Below the pieces are notes generated by a model. That model worked only from the letters and a program-made list of their open reading frames with translations, made no database searches and was not told the DNA's origin. A stretch of DNA of 24,859 nt from Bacteroidales bacterium (GTDB lineage Bacteria; Bacteroidota; Bacteroidia; Bacteroidales; VadinHA17), in NCBI GenBank assembly GCA_016936695.1, contig JAFGXK010000221.1, positions 1 through 24,859 on the forward strand, read 5' to 3'. The position numbers and the translations under genes are program-made. This document shows positions 6,643 to 14,253 of this stretch, one piece after another; positions within the stretch are counted from its first letter, which is position 1, and each line of letters begins with the position of its first letter.

Positions 6643-8364
6643 ATGCTGTTTACAATTCAGGTAAATAACAAGAAGATCAAGGCCGAAAAAGGAGAGACCA
6701 TCCTTTCGGCTCTTAACCGCAACGGGATAATAATACCCACCCTCTGCAGGATGAAGGAGTTTACTCCAACCGGAGCCTGCAGGATCTGTGTTGTGGAAGT
6801 TGAGGGACGCGATCGCCTTGTAACGGCATGCTCCCAACCGGTGGAGGAATGGATGAAAATAAAAACCCATTCACCACGTGTTATAACGGCAAGGAAAACA
6901 ATCGTCGAGCTGCTGCTTTCAAACCATCCCGACGACTGCCTTTACTGCGACAGGAACCTGAATTGCGAACTCCAGAGGCTTGCTGAGGAGCTGAATATCC
7001 GTGAGCGAAGGATAAAGGGAAAAAAGACGAAACAGCGCCTCGACCAGTCGAGTCCTGCCATTGTCAGGGAGCTTGCAAAATGCATCCTTTGCGGCCGGTG
7101 CGTCAGGGTGTGCGAGGAACTTATTACCTGTACCTCCCTCGATTTTATCAACCGCGGCCGGCAGACTCATATCGGTGCCGCTATGGACAAGGATTTTAAC
7201 TTCTCGAGCTGTATTCATTGCGGACAGTGTGTTCTGGTTTGCCCGACAGGTGCGCTTCACGAGAAACATAATATAACAGAGGTACAGGAGTTTCTGAATA
7301 AGCAGGATGCGGTTAAGGCTATCCAGTATTCCCCGGCAGTGGCATCAGGAATCGCCGAAGAACTCGGAATAAGGAACACCAGAGATTTTGACAAGAGCCT
7401 TAATGCTATCCTCAGAAAGATAGGATTTGACAAAATATACAGCACCGGCACAGGGACTGATGTATGTGTGACTGAGATCGTAAACACTCTTATGGAGCGC
7501 CGGGGAAATCAATCAGGCCGGCCCCTCTATATAACTGCATGCCCGGCATGGGTTAAATATGCCGAGCAATTCACTCCGTCAATACTGCCTGACCTGTCAA
7601 CTGTCAAATCACCCCAGCAAATAACAGGGATACTGGTTAAAACACTTGTTGCCGGCCAGCTCGGTGTTAAGCCTGAACAGATTTTTTCTGTCTCGGTGTC
7701 GCCCTGCATAGCGATGAAGTATGAGGCAAGGCGCGATGGCATGATGCGCAAGGGAATCAGCGACGTCGATTCGGTGATGACGGTCAGGGAACTGGCCCGA
7801 CTGATAAGGCTTAACGGCATTGATGTCACGAATGTCGAAAAGGAACCGGCCGATGAACCGTTGAGCGGAAGAAGCTCGTCGGCAGTGCTCGCTGAGGTAT
7901 CCGGCGGACTCGCTGAGGCGGTAATCCGGCTGCTTTATTTCAGGAAAACAGGCAGGGAGATCGACCGTCAGAAATTCAGAAAGCTAAGATTGTCAGGCAA
8001 TTTCAGGGAGTCGGTTTTCAACATTGAAGACCAGGTTATCAGGGTGGCTGTGGTTGACGGACTGAACGGACTCGTAAAACTTAGATCATCAATGGCTGCC
8101 GGCACGGTTTATGATCTTGTGGAAGTAATGACATGCCAGGGCGGATGCATTCACGGTGCAGGTTTGCCATTTGTCACCTCGAAGGAGGATCTTAAGGCCA
8201 GAACAAAACTGGTTTACCAGGCCGACGAAAGTGAAGCAATAAATCTTCCATGCAAATCCCCGGCGCTTATAAACCTTTATGAAAAGCTTCTGAAGGAGAA
8301 CAATGAAATATCGGATAAGAGTATATTTTATACCCATTTTGAGAAGAGAAATGTATTGCTTTGA
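6643..8364 (+). CDS. hydA: [FeFe]-hydrogenase HydA-like subunit with altered active-site residues
   Basis: 573 residues, nearly the length of Clostridium pasteurianum CpI, with the same layout: plant-type [2Fe-2S] (C35, C46, C49, C63); His-Cys3 [4Fe-4S] (H95, C99, C102, C108); two [4Fe-4S] clusters (C147, C150, C153, C157 and C190, C193, C196, C200); and an H-cluster domain. All four H-cluster ligands are present: C300, C355, C498, C502. The surroundings differ from catalytic enzymes. L1 reads TACPAW, with Ala299 for the proton-relay Cys. L2 reads SPCIAMKYE, with Ser353 for Met and Met358 for Lys. L3 reads EVMTCQGGCIHGAG. It probably forms a complex with the HydB- and HydC-like subunits. It may be slow, biased or sensory. 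The ATG follows the heptamer array directly. Confidence 0.87.
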   Translation: MLFTIQVNNKKIKAEKGETILSALNRNGIIIPTLCRMKEFTPTGACRICVVEVEGRDRLVTACSQPVEEWMKIKTHSPRVITARKTIVELLLSNHPDDCLYCDRNLNCELQRLAEELNIRERRIKGKKTKQRLDQSSPAIVRELAKCILCGRCVRVCEELITCTSLDFINRGRQTHIGAAMDKDFNFSSCIHCGQCVLVCPTGALHEKHNITEVQEFLNKQDAVKAIQYSPAVASGIAEELGIRNTRDFDKSLNAILRKIGFDKIYSTGTGTDVCVTEIVNTLMERRGNQSGRPLYITACPAWVKYAEQFTPSILPDLSTVKSPQQITGILVKTLVAGQLGVKPEQIFSVSVSPCIAMKYEARRDGMMRKGISDVDSVMTVRELARLIRLNGIDVTNVEKEPADEPLSGRSSSAVLAEVSGGLAEAVIRLLYFRKTGREIDRQKFRKLRLSGNFRESVFNIEDQVIRVAVVDGLNGLVKLRSSMAAGTVYDLVEVMTCQGGCIHGAGLPFVTSKEDLKARTKLVYQADESEAINLPCKSPALINLYEKLLKENNEISDKSIFYTHFEKRNVLL

Positions 8365-8381
8365 ATCCATATTTTCGAATA

Positions 8382-8408
8382 GTCGTGCAGGTCGTGCAGG
8401 TCGTGTAA
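8382..8408 (+). repeat. Three 9-bp tandem repeats
   Basis: GTCGTGCAG, GTCGTGCAG, GTCGTGTAA in tandem between hydA and the sensor kinase gene. The unit is unrelated to the 8-bp array that follows. Confidence 0.75.
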
Positions 8409-8472
8409 GACAATTTATACATCGCCTGTCGTCTATAATACTTATTACATACTCTTTCGCCATCACACCGTC

Positions 8473-8528
8473 ATGCCGTTACGCCTTTACGCCTTTATGC
8501 CTTTACGCCTTTATGCCATTATACCTTT
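8473..8528 (+). repeat. Seven 8-bp tandem repeats abutting the sensor-kinase start
   Basis: Units: ATGCCGTT, ACGCCTTT, ACGCCTTT, ATGCCTTT, ACGCCTTT, ATGCCATT, ATACCTTT (consensus AYGCCTTT). The array ends 5 nt before the ATG at 8534 and takes the place of a ribosome-binding site. The open frame passing through it starts inside hydA and encodes low-complexity sequence, so it is not counted as coding. Confidence 0.85.
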
Positions 8529-8533
8529 CAACT

Positions 8534-10495
8534 ATGCTTGTTTACACCATAAAAGAACTTTGTCGTACCTGCTACACTTGCGTCAGGGAGTGCCCTGCCA
8601 AGGCTATCCGGATTGTAGGGGGTCAGGCTGAGGTCATTGATGAAAGGTGCATAGCATGTGGAAACTGCACCAAAGTGTGCAGCCAGGGCGCCAAGGTTTT
8701 CCTGAACACAACTGAAAGGGTGCTGAATCTCATCGATTCCACGAAAGATACTTATGCTATAATTGCACCCAGCTTTCCGGCCGAGTTCCAGGAGTTCACT
8801 GATCACAGGATACTTGTCGGGATGATAAGGAAAATTGGATTTAAAAATGTGCTCGAGGTTTCCTTCGGTGCTGATCTTGTAGCCGCAAAGTATAAAAAAC
8901 TGCTTGAGGAAAGCAGCGAATATTACATCACATCCGACTGCCCTTCGATAGTCAATTATATAAAATACTATCATCCCGGACTGGTAGAAAAACTGGCACC
9001 CATTGTTTCTCCAATGGTTGCCATGAGCCGTGTGGTGAGAGCAAAATACGGGAACGACGTCAATGTGGTTTTCATCGGGCCCTGCGTGGCAAAGAAAGCC
9101 GAGAGCGGCGAAGTTGACGAAGTCATAACCTTCACGGAACTGAGGGATCTGTTCGATCTGCTCAGGATCAAACCAGCTGCCGTTGAGCCTTCCGATTTCG
9201 ACCCGCCAGCCGGAGCAAGAGGAGCTATTTTCCCTGTGACCCGTGGTCTACTTCAAACAGCCAATATTAATGATGACGCTATAACCGGTAATATCATAGC
9301 TGCTGAGGGAAGAATTGATTTCCCGGGAGCCCTTAAGGAACTTGAGGCAGGACTGATAAAAAATCAGCACATGGAACTTCTCTGCTGTGAGGGCTGCATA
9401 ATGGGCCCGGGTCTTTCAAAGAACGGGAAGCAATATAACAGAAGAGCACGCGTGAGTTCCTATGCTAATACCAAGATGCTTGAGATGGATATGGAAGCCT
9501 GGGAGAAAGCGATCCTGAAGTATTCAGAGATCGACCTTTACATAAAGCACAAACCAGAGGAGCGCCGGCCCGAATTGAATGTAATCGAAGGTATTGAGGA
9601 GGTGCTTGCTTCAATGGGGAAATTTACCGAGAAGGATCATCTTAATTGCGGGGCATGTGGTTACGAAACCTGTATCGAGCATGCCGTGGCCATTAAAAAG
9701 GGATTGGCCGAGGTGGAGATGTGCCTGCCCTATACCATCGAAAAGCTTCATAAATCAGTTAATGATCTTGCCCTGACAAATGAAAAGCTCACCTCTATGC
9801 GAGAGGCACTCAAACAGTCTGAAAAACTTGCACACATGGGACAGCTTTCTGCCGGTATCGCACATGAGCTTAACAATCCTCTGGGAGTTGTCATCATGTA
9901 CAGCAATATCCTTCTCGATGAGAGTCCTGAGGAATCTCCGGTAAGGGAGGACCTTAATCTGATTGTGGAACAAGCTGCAAGATGCAAGAAGATAGTTGCG
10001 AATCTGCTCAACTTTGCACGGAAAAACCAGGTCAATCATCAGCTGGTAAGTCTGAAGGATCTTGCCGCCCACAGCCTTGAGAGCATCATTGCACCCCAAA
10101 ACATAAATATCTCGGTTATCGACAAAACAACCAATCCTGTGGCAATGCTCGATACCGAACAAATGACACAGGTTCTGACTAACCTGGTGAAGAATGCCAT
10201 TGATGCGATGCCCGACGGCGGATCAATCGACCTTATCCTGGAGGATACACTCGGGGATGTGATCATCACTGTAAAGGACACAGGGACAGGAATCAGGGAG
10301 GAGGACAGAGCCAAAGTCTTTGAACCTTTTTTCACCACAAAGGCCATTGGAGTGGGAACAGGTCTCGGTCTGGCTACTGCATACGGTATTGTAAAGATGC
10401 ACAAGGGCCAGATAACGGTTGAATCGAATACTGACAGGTCAAAAGGACCAACCGGAACAAGTTTTAAACTAATTTTGCCCCGTCGGAAAGAATGA
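8534..10495 (+). CDS. Sensory [FeFe]-hydrogenase-like histidine kinase
   Basis: 653 residues from the ATG at 8534. The frame is open further upstream, but that part is repeat-derived and the homologous sequence starts here with MLVYTIKELC. Order: dicluster ferredoxin (C10, C13, C16, C20 and a second CxxCxxCxxxC set); hydrogenase-like domain with SDCP (C136), IGPC (C184) and CCEGC (C284, C285, C288); CGACGYETC [4Fe-4S] motif; coiled linker; HisKA with H444 in AHELNNPL; and HATPase_c with NLVKNAID, DTGTGI and GTGLGL boxes. It is a paralogue of the PAS sensor on the minus strand, fused here to a kinase instead of working beside a phosphatase. Likely role: sensing H2 or redox state and phosphorylating the following receiver proteins. 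The family role is known; the ligand is inferred. Confidence 0.87.
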   Translation: MLVYTIKELCRTCYTCVRECPAKAIRIVGGQAEVIDERCIACGNCTKVCSQGAKVFLNTTERVLNLIDSTKDTYAIIAPSFPAEFQEFTDHRILVGMIRKIGFKNVLEVSFGADLVAAKYKKLLEESSEYYITSDCPSIVNYIKYYHPGLVEKLAPIVSPMVAMSRVVRAKYGNDVNVVFIGPCVAKKAESGEVDEVITFTELRDLFDLLRIKPAAVEPSDFDPPAGARGAIFPVTRGLLQTANINDDAITGNIIAAEGRIDFPGALKELEAGLIKNQHMELLCCEGCIMGPGLSKNGKQYNRRARVSSYANTKMLEMDMEAWEKAILKYSEIDLYIKHKPEERRPELNVIEGIEEVLASMGKFTEKDHLNCGACGYETCIEHAVAIKKGLAEVEMCLPYTIEKLHKSVNDLALTNEKLTSMREALKQSEKLAHMGQLSAGIAHELNNPLGVVIMYSNILLDESPEESPVREDLNLIVEQAARCKKIVANLLNFARKNQVNHQLVSLKDLAAHSLESIIAPQNINISVIDKTTNPVAMLDTEQMTQVLTNLVKNAIDAMPDGGSIDLILEDTLGDVIITVKDTGTGIREEDRAKVFEPFFTTKAIGVGTGLGLATAYGIVKMHKGQITVESNTDRSKGPTGTSFKLILPRRKE

Positions 10496-10504
10496 AACCA
10501 GCGC

Positions 10505-10525
10505 CCTTACCCCATAGGGGTGAGG
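10505..10525. other. Stem-loop inside operon
   Basis: CCTTACCCC-ATA-GGGGTGAGG forms a 9-bp stem with one T-G wobble, 10 nt after the sensor-kinase stop. There is no following T-tract, so it is more likely an mRNA processing or stability element than a terminator. Confidence 0.4.
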
Positions 10526-10569
10526 CAACTTAGAGAAGAAAATGAATTGTAATTTAGGAATTTTAAAAT

Positions 10570-10965
10570 ATGAAGAAAAGCGATTTTACGATTCTTGTGG
10601 CGGATGATGACCCTGACTACCTTTTCCAGACTGTGACCCACCTGGGAAAGGCAGGGTATAAAACTGTGGCAGTTGAGAGTCAGGCTGAGGCTGAATCGGT
10701 AATCTCGAAAATGAAACCAAGCCTGGCTATCTTCGATCTTATGATGGAAAACGACGACAGCGGGTTCATTCTGTGTTACAAGCTAAAGAAGAAATATCCT
10801 GATATCCCTGTTATTCTTGCGACGGCAGTAGCTCACGAAACAGGAATTTCTTTCAGCCTCGATTCGGAAGCGGAAAAAATATGGATAAGGGCCGACAGGT
10901 ATCTCGAAAAGGGGATCCGGCCCGAACAGCTCGACCAGGAGGTGATGAAACTATTAAAGATCTGA
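10570..10965 (+). CDS. Single-domain response regulator (receiver)
   Basis: 131 residues forming one receiver domain: acidic pocket DDD (residues 12-14), phospho-acceptor Asp56 in AIFDLMM, and the conserved Lys in YLEKGI. No output domain is present. It follows the sensory kinase gene and precedes the receiver-kinase gene by one nucleotide, so it probably carries phosphoryl groups between these two proteins or to a partner elsewhere. No clear Shine-Dalgarno is visible; the upstream leader is A/T-rich. Confidence 0.88.
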   Translation: MKKSDFTILVADDDPDYLFQTVTHLGKAGYKTVAVESQAEAESVISKMKPSLAIFDLMMENDDSGFILCYKLKKKYPDIPVILATAVAHETGISFSLDSEAEKIWIRADRYLEKGIRPEQLDQEVMKLLKI

Positions 10966-10966
10966 T

Positions 10967-12100
10967 ATGCCGGTATTAAAAGTACTTGTTGTTGATGATG
11001 AGCCCGGTATCCGATCGGGAGTGTCGCGTATCCTCAATAACTTCCGTGTTGCCTACCCGTTCATGGATGAGGATTTTACATTTGATGTGACAGAGGCCGC
11101 TACAGGAGAGGATGGGATAACACTGATTGACGGTGATAAACCGGACATCGTTCTTCTTGATAATAAGCTTCCGGGCATTCAGGGAACCGAGGTCCTTGAA
11201 TATATCCGGAACAAGAATTATGATGTGGTGGTCGCAATGATTACTTCCTACGCCTCTCTTGATGTTGCACTTAAGGCCCATAAATTCGGAGCTACCGACT
11301 TCGTTCCCAAACCATTCACCCCCCAGGAACTTAAATCGAGTATCGAGAATATATCCAAACAGCTGTACCTGAAGAGAATAACCCATAAGATGAACGAGGA
11401 AGGCAGAAAGGTCAGATTTCAGTTTCTTTCGGTCCTTTCACATGAACTGAAAGCACCACTTAATGCTGTGGAGGGTTATCTTAAAATGATGCAGGACAGG
11501 CAGGCAGGCGAAAGGATCGAGGATTATGCAACTCCCATCGAACGGTCGCTTCAGAGAATTCAGTGGATGAGGAGCCTGATAATGGACCTTCTCGACTTTA
11601 CCAAGATACGGCTTGAGAGAAAGGAAGAAAAGATTGAAGAAGTTCATCTTAAGGATATTGCTTCCGACGCCATAGTTACCGTTCAGCCTTACGCCATCCA
11701 GCTGGAGGTATCAATAAATCTGGGACTGAAATCGGATGCTGTGATAATGGCCGATCCGACTGATATGGAGATCATATTTAATAATCTGGTATCCAATGCA
11801 GTCAAGTACAACAAGAGAGGCGGCAGGGTGGAAATTGTAATCGACGAGGATGAACATGACGTTGTATTGATGTTCGCTGATACAGGTATCGGGATAAATG
11901 AGTCGGACAAGGGAAACCTGTTCTCCGATTTCGTGAGGATCAAAAATGCAAAAACAAGAAACATAGGAGGCAGCGGCCTTGGTTTGTCAATCGTCAAACA
12001 GGTGATTGATCTTTATCATGGGTCAATAACGGTCGAAAGCGTGCCGGATGTGGGTACTAATTTTAAAGTTCGTCTTCCGAAAAAATTTAACCAACCTTAA
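10967..12100 (+). CDS. Receiver-histidine kinase protein (REC-HisKA-HATPase)
   Basis: 377 residues, cytoplasmic. N-terminal receiver domain (about 4-130) with Asp65 in VLLDNKLPG and KPF near 115; HisKA with His159 in LSHELKAPLN; and HATPase_c with NLVSNAVKY, DTGIGI and GGSGLGLSIV boxes. The receiver precedes the kinase, so its phosphorylation probably regulates the kinase. The start is one base after the stop of the previous gene, indicating translational coupling. It has no DNA-binding domain, so the final output of the pathway is not encoded beside it. Partner proteins are inferred only from gene order. Confidence 0.88.
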   Translation: MPVLKVLVVDDEPGIRSGVSRILNNFRVAYPFMDEDFTFDVTEAATGEDGITLIDGDKPDIVLLDNKLPGIQGTEVLEYIRNKNYDVVVAMITSYASLDVALKAHKFGATDFVPKPFTPQELKSSIENISKQLYLKRITHKMNEEGRKVRFQFLSVLSHELKAPLNAVEGYLKMMQDRQAGERIEDYATPIERSLQRIQWMRSLIMDLLDFTKIRLERKEEKIEEVHLKDIASDAIVTVQPYAIQLEVSINLGLKSDAVIMADPTDMEIIFNNLVSNAVKYNKRGGRVEIVIDEDEHDVVLMFADTGIGINESDKGNLFSDFVRIKNAKTRNIGGSGLGLSIVKQVIDLYHGSITVESVPDVGTNFKVRLPKKFNQP

Positions 12101-12109
12101 ATAAATATC

Positions 12110-12736
12110 ATGAATACTTTACCGGGTAAAACAGTAGAACGTCTGAGTGAATACAGAAGGACTCTTCTTTCCTGCCTTGGGGAGAAAAGGAATTTTATTT
12201 TTTCCCACAATCTGGCATCGCGGCTCAATATTACGGCAGTACAGGTGAGACGCGACCTGATGCTTATCGGATATTCCAGCGCCAACAGAAAAGGGTACGA
12301 TGTCAAGGAACTGATCGATACCATAGGCAGAATACTCGATTCGAAAGACGGGATGAATGTGGCCATTATCGGAATTGGAAACCTTGGAAGAGCAGTCGCC
12401 GGTTATTTCAAGGGGAAAAGATCAAAGCTTAACCTGGTGGCGTCATTCGATAATGATCCCCAGAAAGTGAATAAAGTCATCTCGGGTGTCAAGTGCTACT
12501 CCTACGATGAACTTGAGAAGATGATTCCCGAACTTAATATCCGGATAGCTATTCTGACTGTCCCGGCTGATTTTGCTATCGAAATCGCCGAGGAAGCCGT
12601 CCGTTTCGGAATAAAGGGAATAATGAATTTCACAACAATACCACTGAACGTCCCTTCAGAAGTTTACCTCGAGGAATATGACATGATTACATCACTCGAA
12701 AAGGTAGCCTATTTTGCAAAGGAGAACACAGTATAG
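12110..12736 (+). CDS. rex: Redox-sensing transcriptional repressor Rex
   Basis: 208 residues, the normal length for Rex. N-terminal winged helix (about 1-75; segments TLLSCL and ITAVQVRRDL) and a C-terminal Rossmann domain with GIGNLGRA (87-94), the NAD(H)-binding glycine motif, and a domain-swap-type C-terminal helix. Rex releases DNA when NADH/NAD+ rises and usually represses fermentation and hydrogenase genes. The gene sits 9 nt after the receiver-kinase gene in the same series whose promoter carries a Rex-like operator, which implies autoregulation. Confidence 0.93.
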   Translation: MNTLPGKTVERLSEYRRTLLSCLGEKRNFIFSHNLASRLNITAVQVRRDLMLIGYSSANRKGYDVKELIDTIGRILDSKDGMNVAIIGIGNLGRAVAGYFKGKRSKLNLVASFDNDPQKVNKVISGVKCYSYDELEKMIPELNIRIAILTVPADFAIEIAEEAVRFGIKGIMNFTTIPLNVPSEVYLEEYDMITSLEKVAYFAKENTV

Positions 12737-12752
12737 TTCAAGTGTTGTTAGA

Positions 12753-13676
12753 ATGAAAATATTCAAGAGCTTTGAAGAGGCATCCGGCATCCGGAACCCG
12801 GTTGTTACAACGGGTTCATTCGATGGCGTCCACATCGGCCACAAGATGATCCTTAATAGGCTCAGGATGCTTGCTGAACAAGTTGATGGTGAATCAGTCC
12901 TCATCACGTTTGCCCCTCATCCCCGTAAAGTTCTTTATCCCGAAACAGCCGGTAAGAACCTCAGACTAATAAATTCGCAGCAGGAAAAACTCGAACTGCT
13001 GAGAGGAGCAGGCCTTGATAACCTTATAATCATTGAATTCACGCGTGATTTCGCCAGGACAACCAGCGAAGAGTTCGTAAAAAATTACCTTAACGGGATA
13101 CTTAAGGCAAAAGTGGTGGTGGTCGGCTTTAACCATCATTTCGGCTTTAACCAGGAAGGTGATTACAGGAAGCTCTGGGAGATGCGCAAAAGATACGGCT
13201 TTGAAGCCGAAGAGATACCAGAGCAGGAGGTCCAGCACGAAACTGTCAGCTCGACAAGAATACGACAGGCCATAAAAGAGGGATTTATCCAGAAGGCAAA
13301 CGCCTATCTGGACCATTACTATATTGTAATGGGACAGCCTTTCAAATACGAATATCGAAACAATTTCTACGAGATAAACCTTGCAAAGGTACCACTGACG
13401 GAAGAATGCAAGCTTCTGCCAGCACCCGGACTATATGCCATTACCCTGAAGACAGGGAAGGTCAGCTCCAAGGGAATGGGAATAATCAACGGGAACAGCG
13501 AAAGACCTAACGAGGTTCTGATCAATGTCCTTGACGGTGATCCGATCGGGTATGGACAGGATACAACTATCTTATTTCACAAGAAAATCCACGGATCGGT
13601 GAACCTCGCCGACCAGACCGACTCAGCCCGCAGACTTAAAGCAGCAAGAAGAGAGATATCCGAACTGATCTTCTGA
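12753..13676 (+). CDS. ribF: RibF-like FAD synthetase with degenerate flavokinase domain
   Basis: 307 residues from the ATG at 12753. An in-frame ATG at 12714 lies inside rex and adds 13 residues that look non-conserved. The N-terminal nucleotidyltransferase half is normal: GSFDGVHIGH (21-30), TFAPHP, VVGFNHHFG and SSTRIRQAI. The C-terminal half still resembles a flavokinase fold (PGLYAI, NEVLINVLDGD, YGQD), but the usual RGRxLGFPTAN motif and the NIGxxPT segment are not recognisable. It could therefore make FAD from FMN but may not phosphorylate riboflavin. It is encoded with flavin-dependent hydrogenase genes. A second, complete ribF elsewhere would be expected. Confidence 0.82.
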   Translation: MKIFKSFEEASGIRNPVVTTGSFDGVHIGHKMILNRLRMLAEQVDGESVLITFAPHPRKVLYPETAGKNLRLINSQQEKLELLRGAGLDNLIIIEFTRDFARTTSEEFVKNYLNGILKAKVVVVGFNHHFGFNQEGDYRKLWEMRKRYGFEAEEIPEQEVQHETVSSTRIRQAIKEGFIQKANAYLDHYYIVMGQPFKYEYRNNFYEINLAKVPLTEECKLLPAPGLYAITLKTGKVSSKGMGIINGNSERPNEVLINVLDGDPIGYGQDTTILFHKKIHGSVNLADQTDSARRLKAARREISELIF

Positions 13677-13854
13677 CTGCACTGAAACGGGTACATAGCC
13701 TTTCCTTTAGCCGCTTTGCTATGATTTGAGAGTATCGTTTGAAGGATTAACTATATTGACATCAGATTCCGTATTAGCAATTAATTGGCGGTATTGACTA
13801 TTAACCTCAGAATAGGGTAAGATAAATTGTAAGCATAATTCACACAACAAAAAA

Positions 13855-13871
13855 TTATCGTAAAACGATAA
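13855..13871. promoter_or_regulatory. Perfect palindrome TTATCGT-AAA-ACGATAA
   Basis: A 7+3+7 perfect inverted repeat in the gene-free region. The octamer AAACGATA occurs within it, again at 13906-13913 (43 bp downstream, about four helical turns), and inverted at 13733-13740 (TATCGTTT). Repeated half-sites around a palindrome suggest a regulator site. No known consensus was matched. Confidence 0.45.
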
Positions 13872-14075
13872 GAAACTATATGAATAACGACAAATAATTT
13901 ACCTGAAACGATATGTATTTTGCGGTATTATCAAATATAACTTAATGATGATAACCTGGTTGTCAGTAACCGAGCTGCATCACGTATTATTTTTGGAAGT
14001 TCATACCGAGAATTTTAGCCGGTTTATCAATTATCATGATTACTCTTTTATTTTGAACTATTAATTTTTATTATC

Positions 14076-14104
14076 TTGCTTTCGTTCTTACCCTGATAGT
14101 TTTG
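14076..14104 (+). promoter_or_regulatory. Candidate promoter of the amino-acid oxidation operon
   Basis: TAGTTTTG at 14097-14104 fits the Bacteroidetes -7 consensus TAnnTTTG, and TTG at 14076-14078 is 18 bp upstream as a possible -33 element. It would give a leader of roughly 140 nt before the ATG at 14254, including the G/C-richer island. Confidence 0.4.
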
Positions 14105-14253
14105 TTTTTAGTTAGCTATAATTCAGTAGAATTCTTTTTGGCATCAGCCCAGAATGCGGCTTTTTATAAGCGCTTCACCGGCTGTTGTTCAGCGCCCTGA
14201 TCCGGCCGCAGAAAACTTAAAATCTAAAATTATCTGAAAGCTGATTATGATAT

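Larger units (their letters stand above)
13677..14253. other. 577-bp gene-free region
   Basis: No open frame with codon structure, no tRNA and no insertion-sequence ends were recognised. It is mostly AT-rich, with a G/C-richer island at about 14150-14215 that could form small competing hairpins (for example GCGCT 14170-14174 with AGCGC 14191-14195, or GCTG 14181-14184 with CAGC 14190-14193). It holds a weak inverted repeat CATAGC...GCTATG (13694-13723) just after ribF, the ACGATA palindrome and related half-sites, and a candidate promoter, both listed separately. Confidence 0.6.

Noticed and set aside
6574..6870. Minus-strand open frame with a hydrophobic repetitive end (LLVAGC-type)
   Set aside because: The hydrophobic part is only the reverse translation of the heptamer array and the rest is antisense to hydA.
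4051..8364. Complex I NuoEFG fragment
   Set aside because: The third protein carries all four H-cluster cysteines and a CpI-like layout, and no membrane or quinone-module genes follow.
8303..8533. Possible 77-residue N-terminal extension of the sensor histidine kinase
   Set aside because: The extension overlaps the end of hydA and is encoded by 9-bp and 8-bp tandem repeats whose unit length is not consistently a multiple of three. Conserved sequence begins at the ATG at 8534.
12714..12752. Earlier ATG for ribF inside rex
   Set aside because: The 13 extra residues do not resemble RibF, and the ATG at 12753 gives the usual distance to the GSFDGVHIGH motif.
13827..13845. Rex-like site TTGTAAG-N5-TTCACAC upstream of acd
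   Set aside because: The half-sites are imperfect and the spacer is 5 bp instead of 4, so it is too weak to call.
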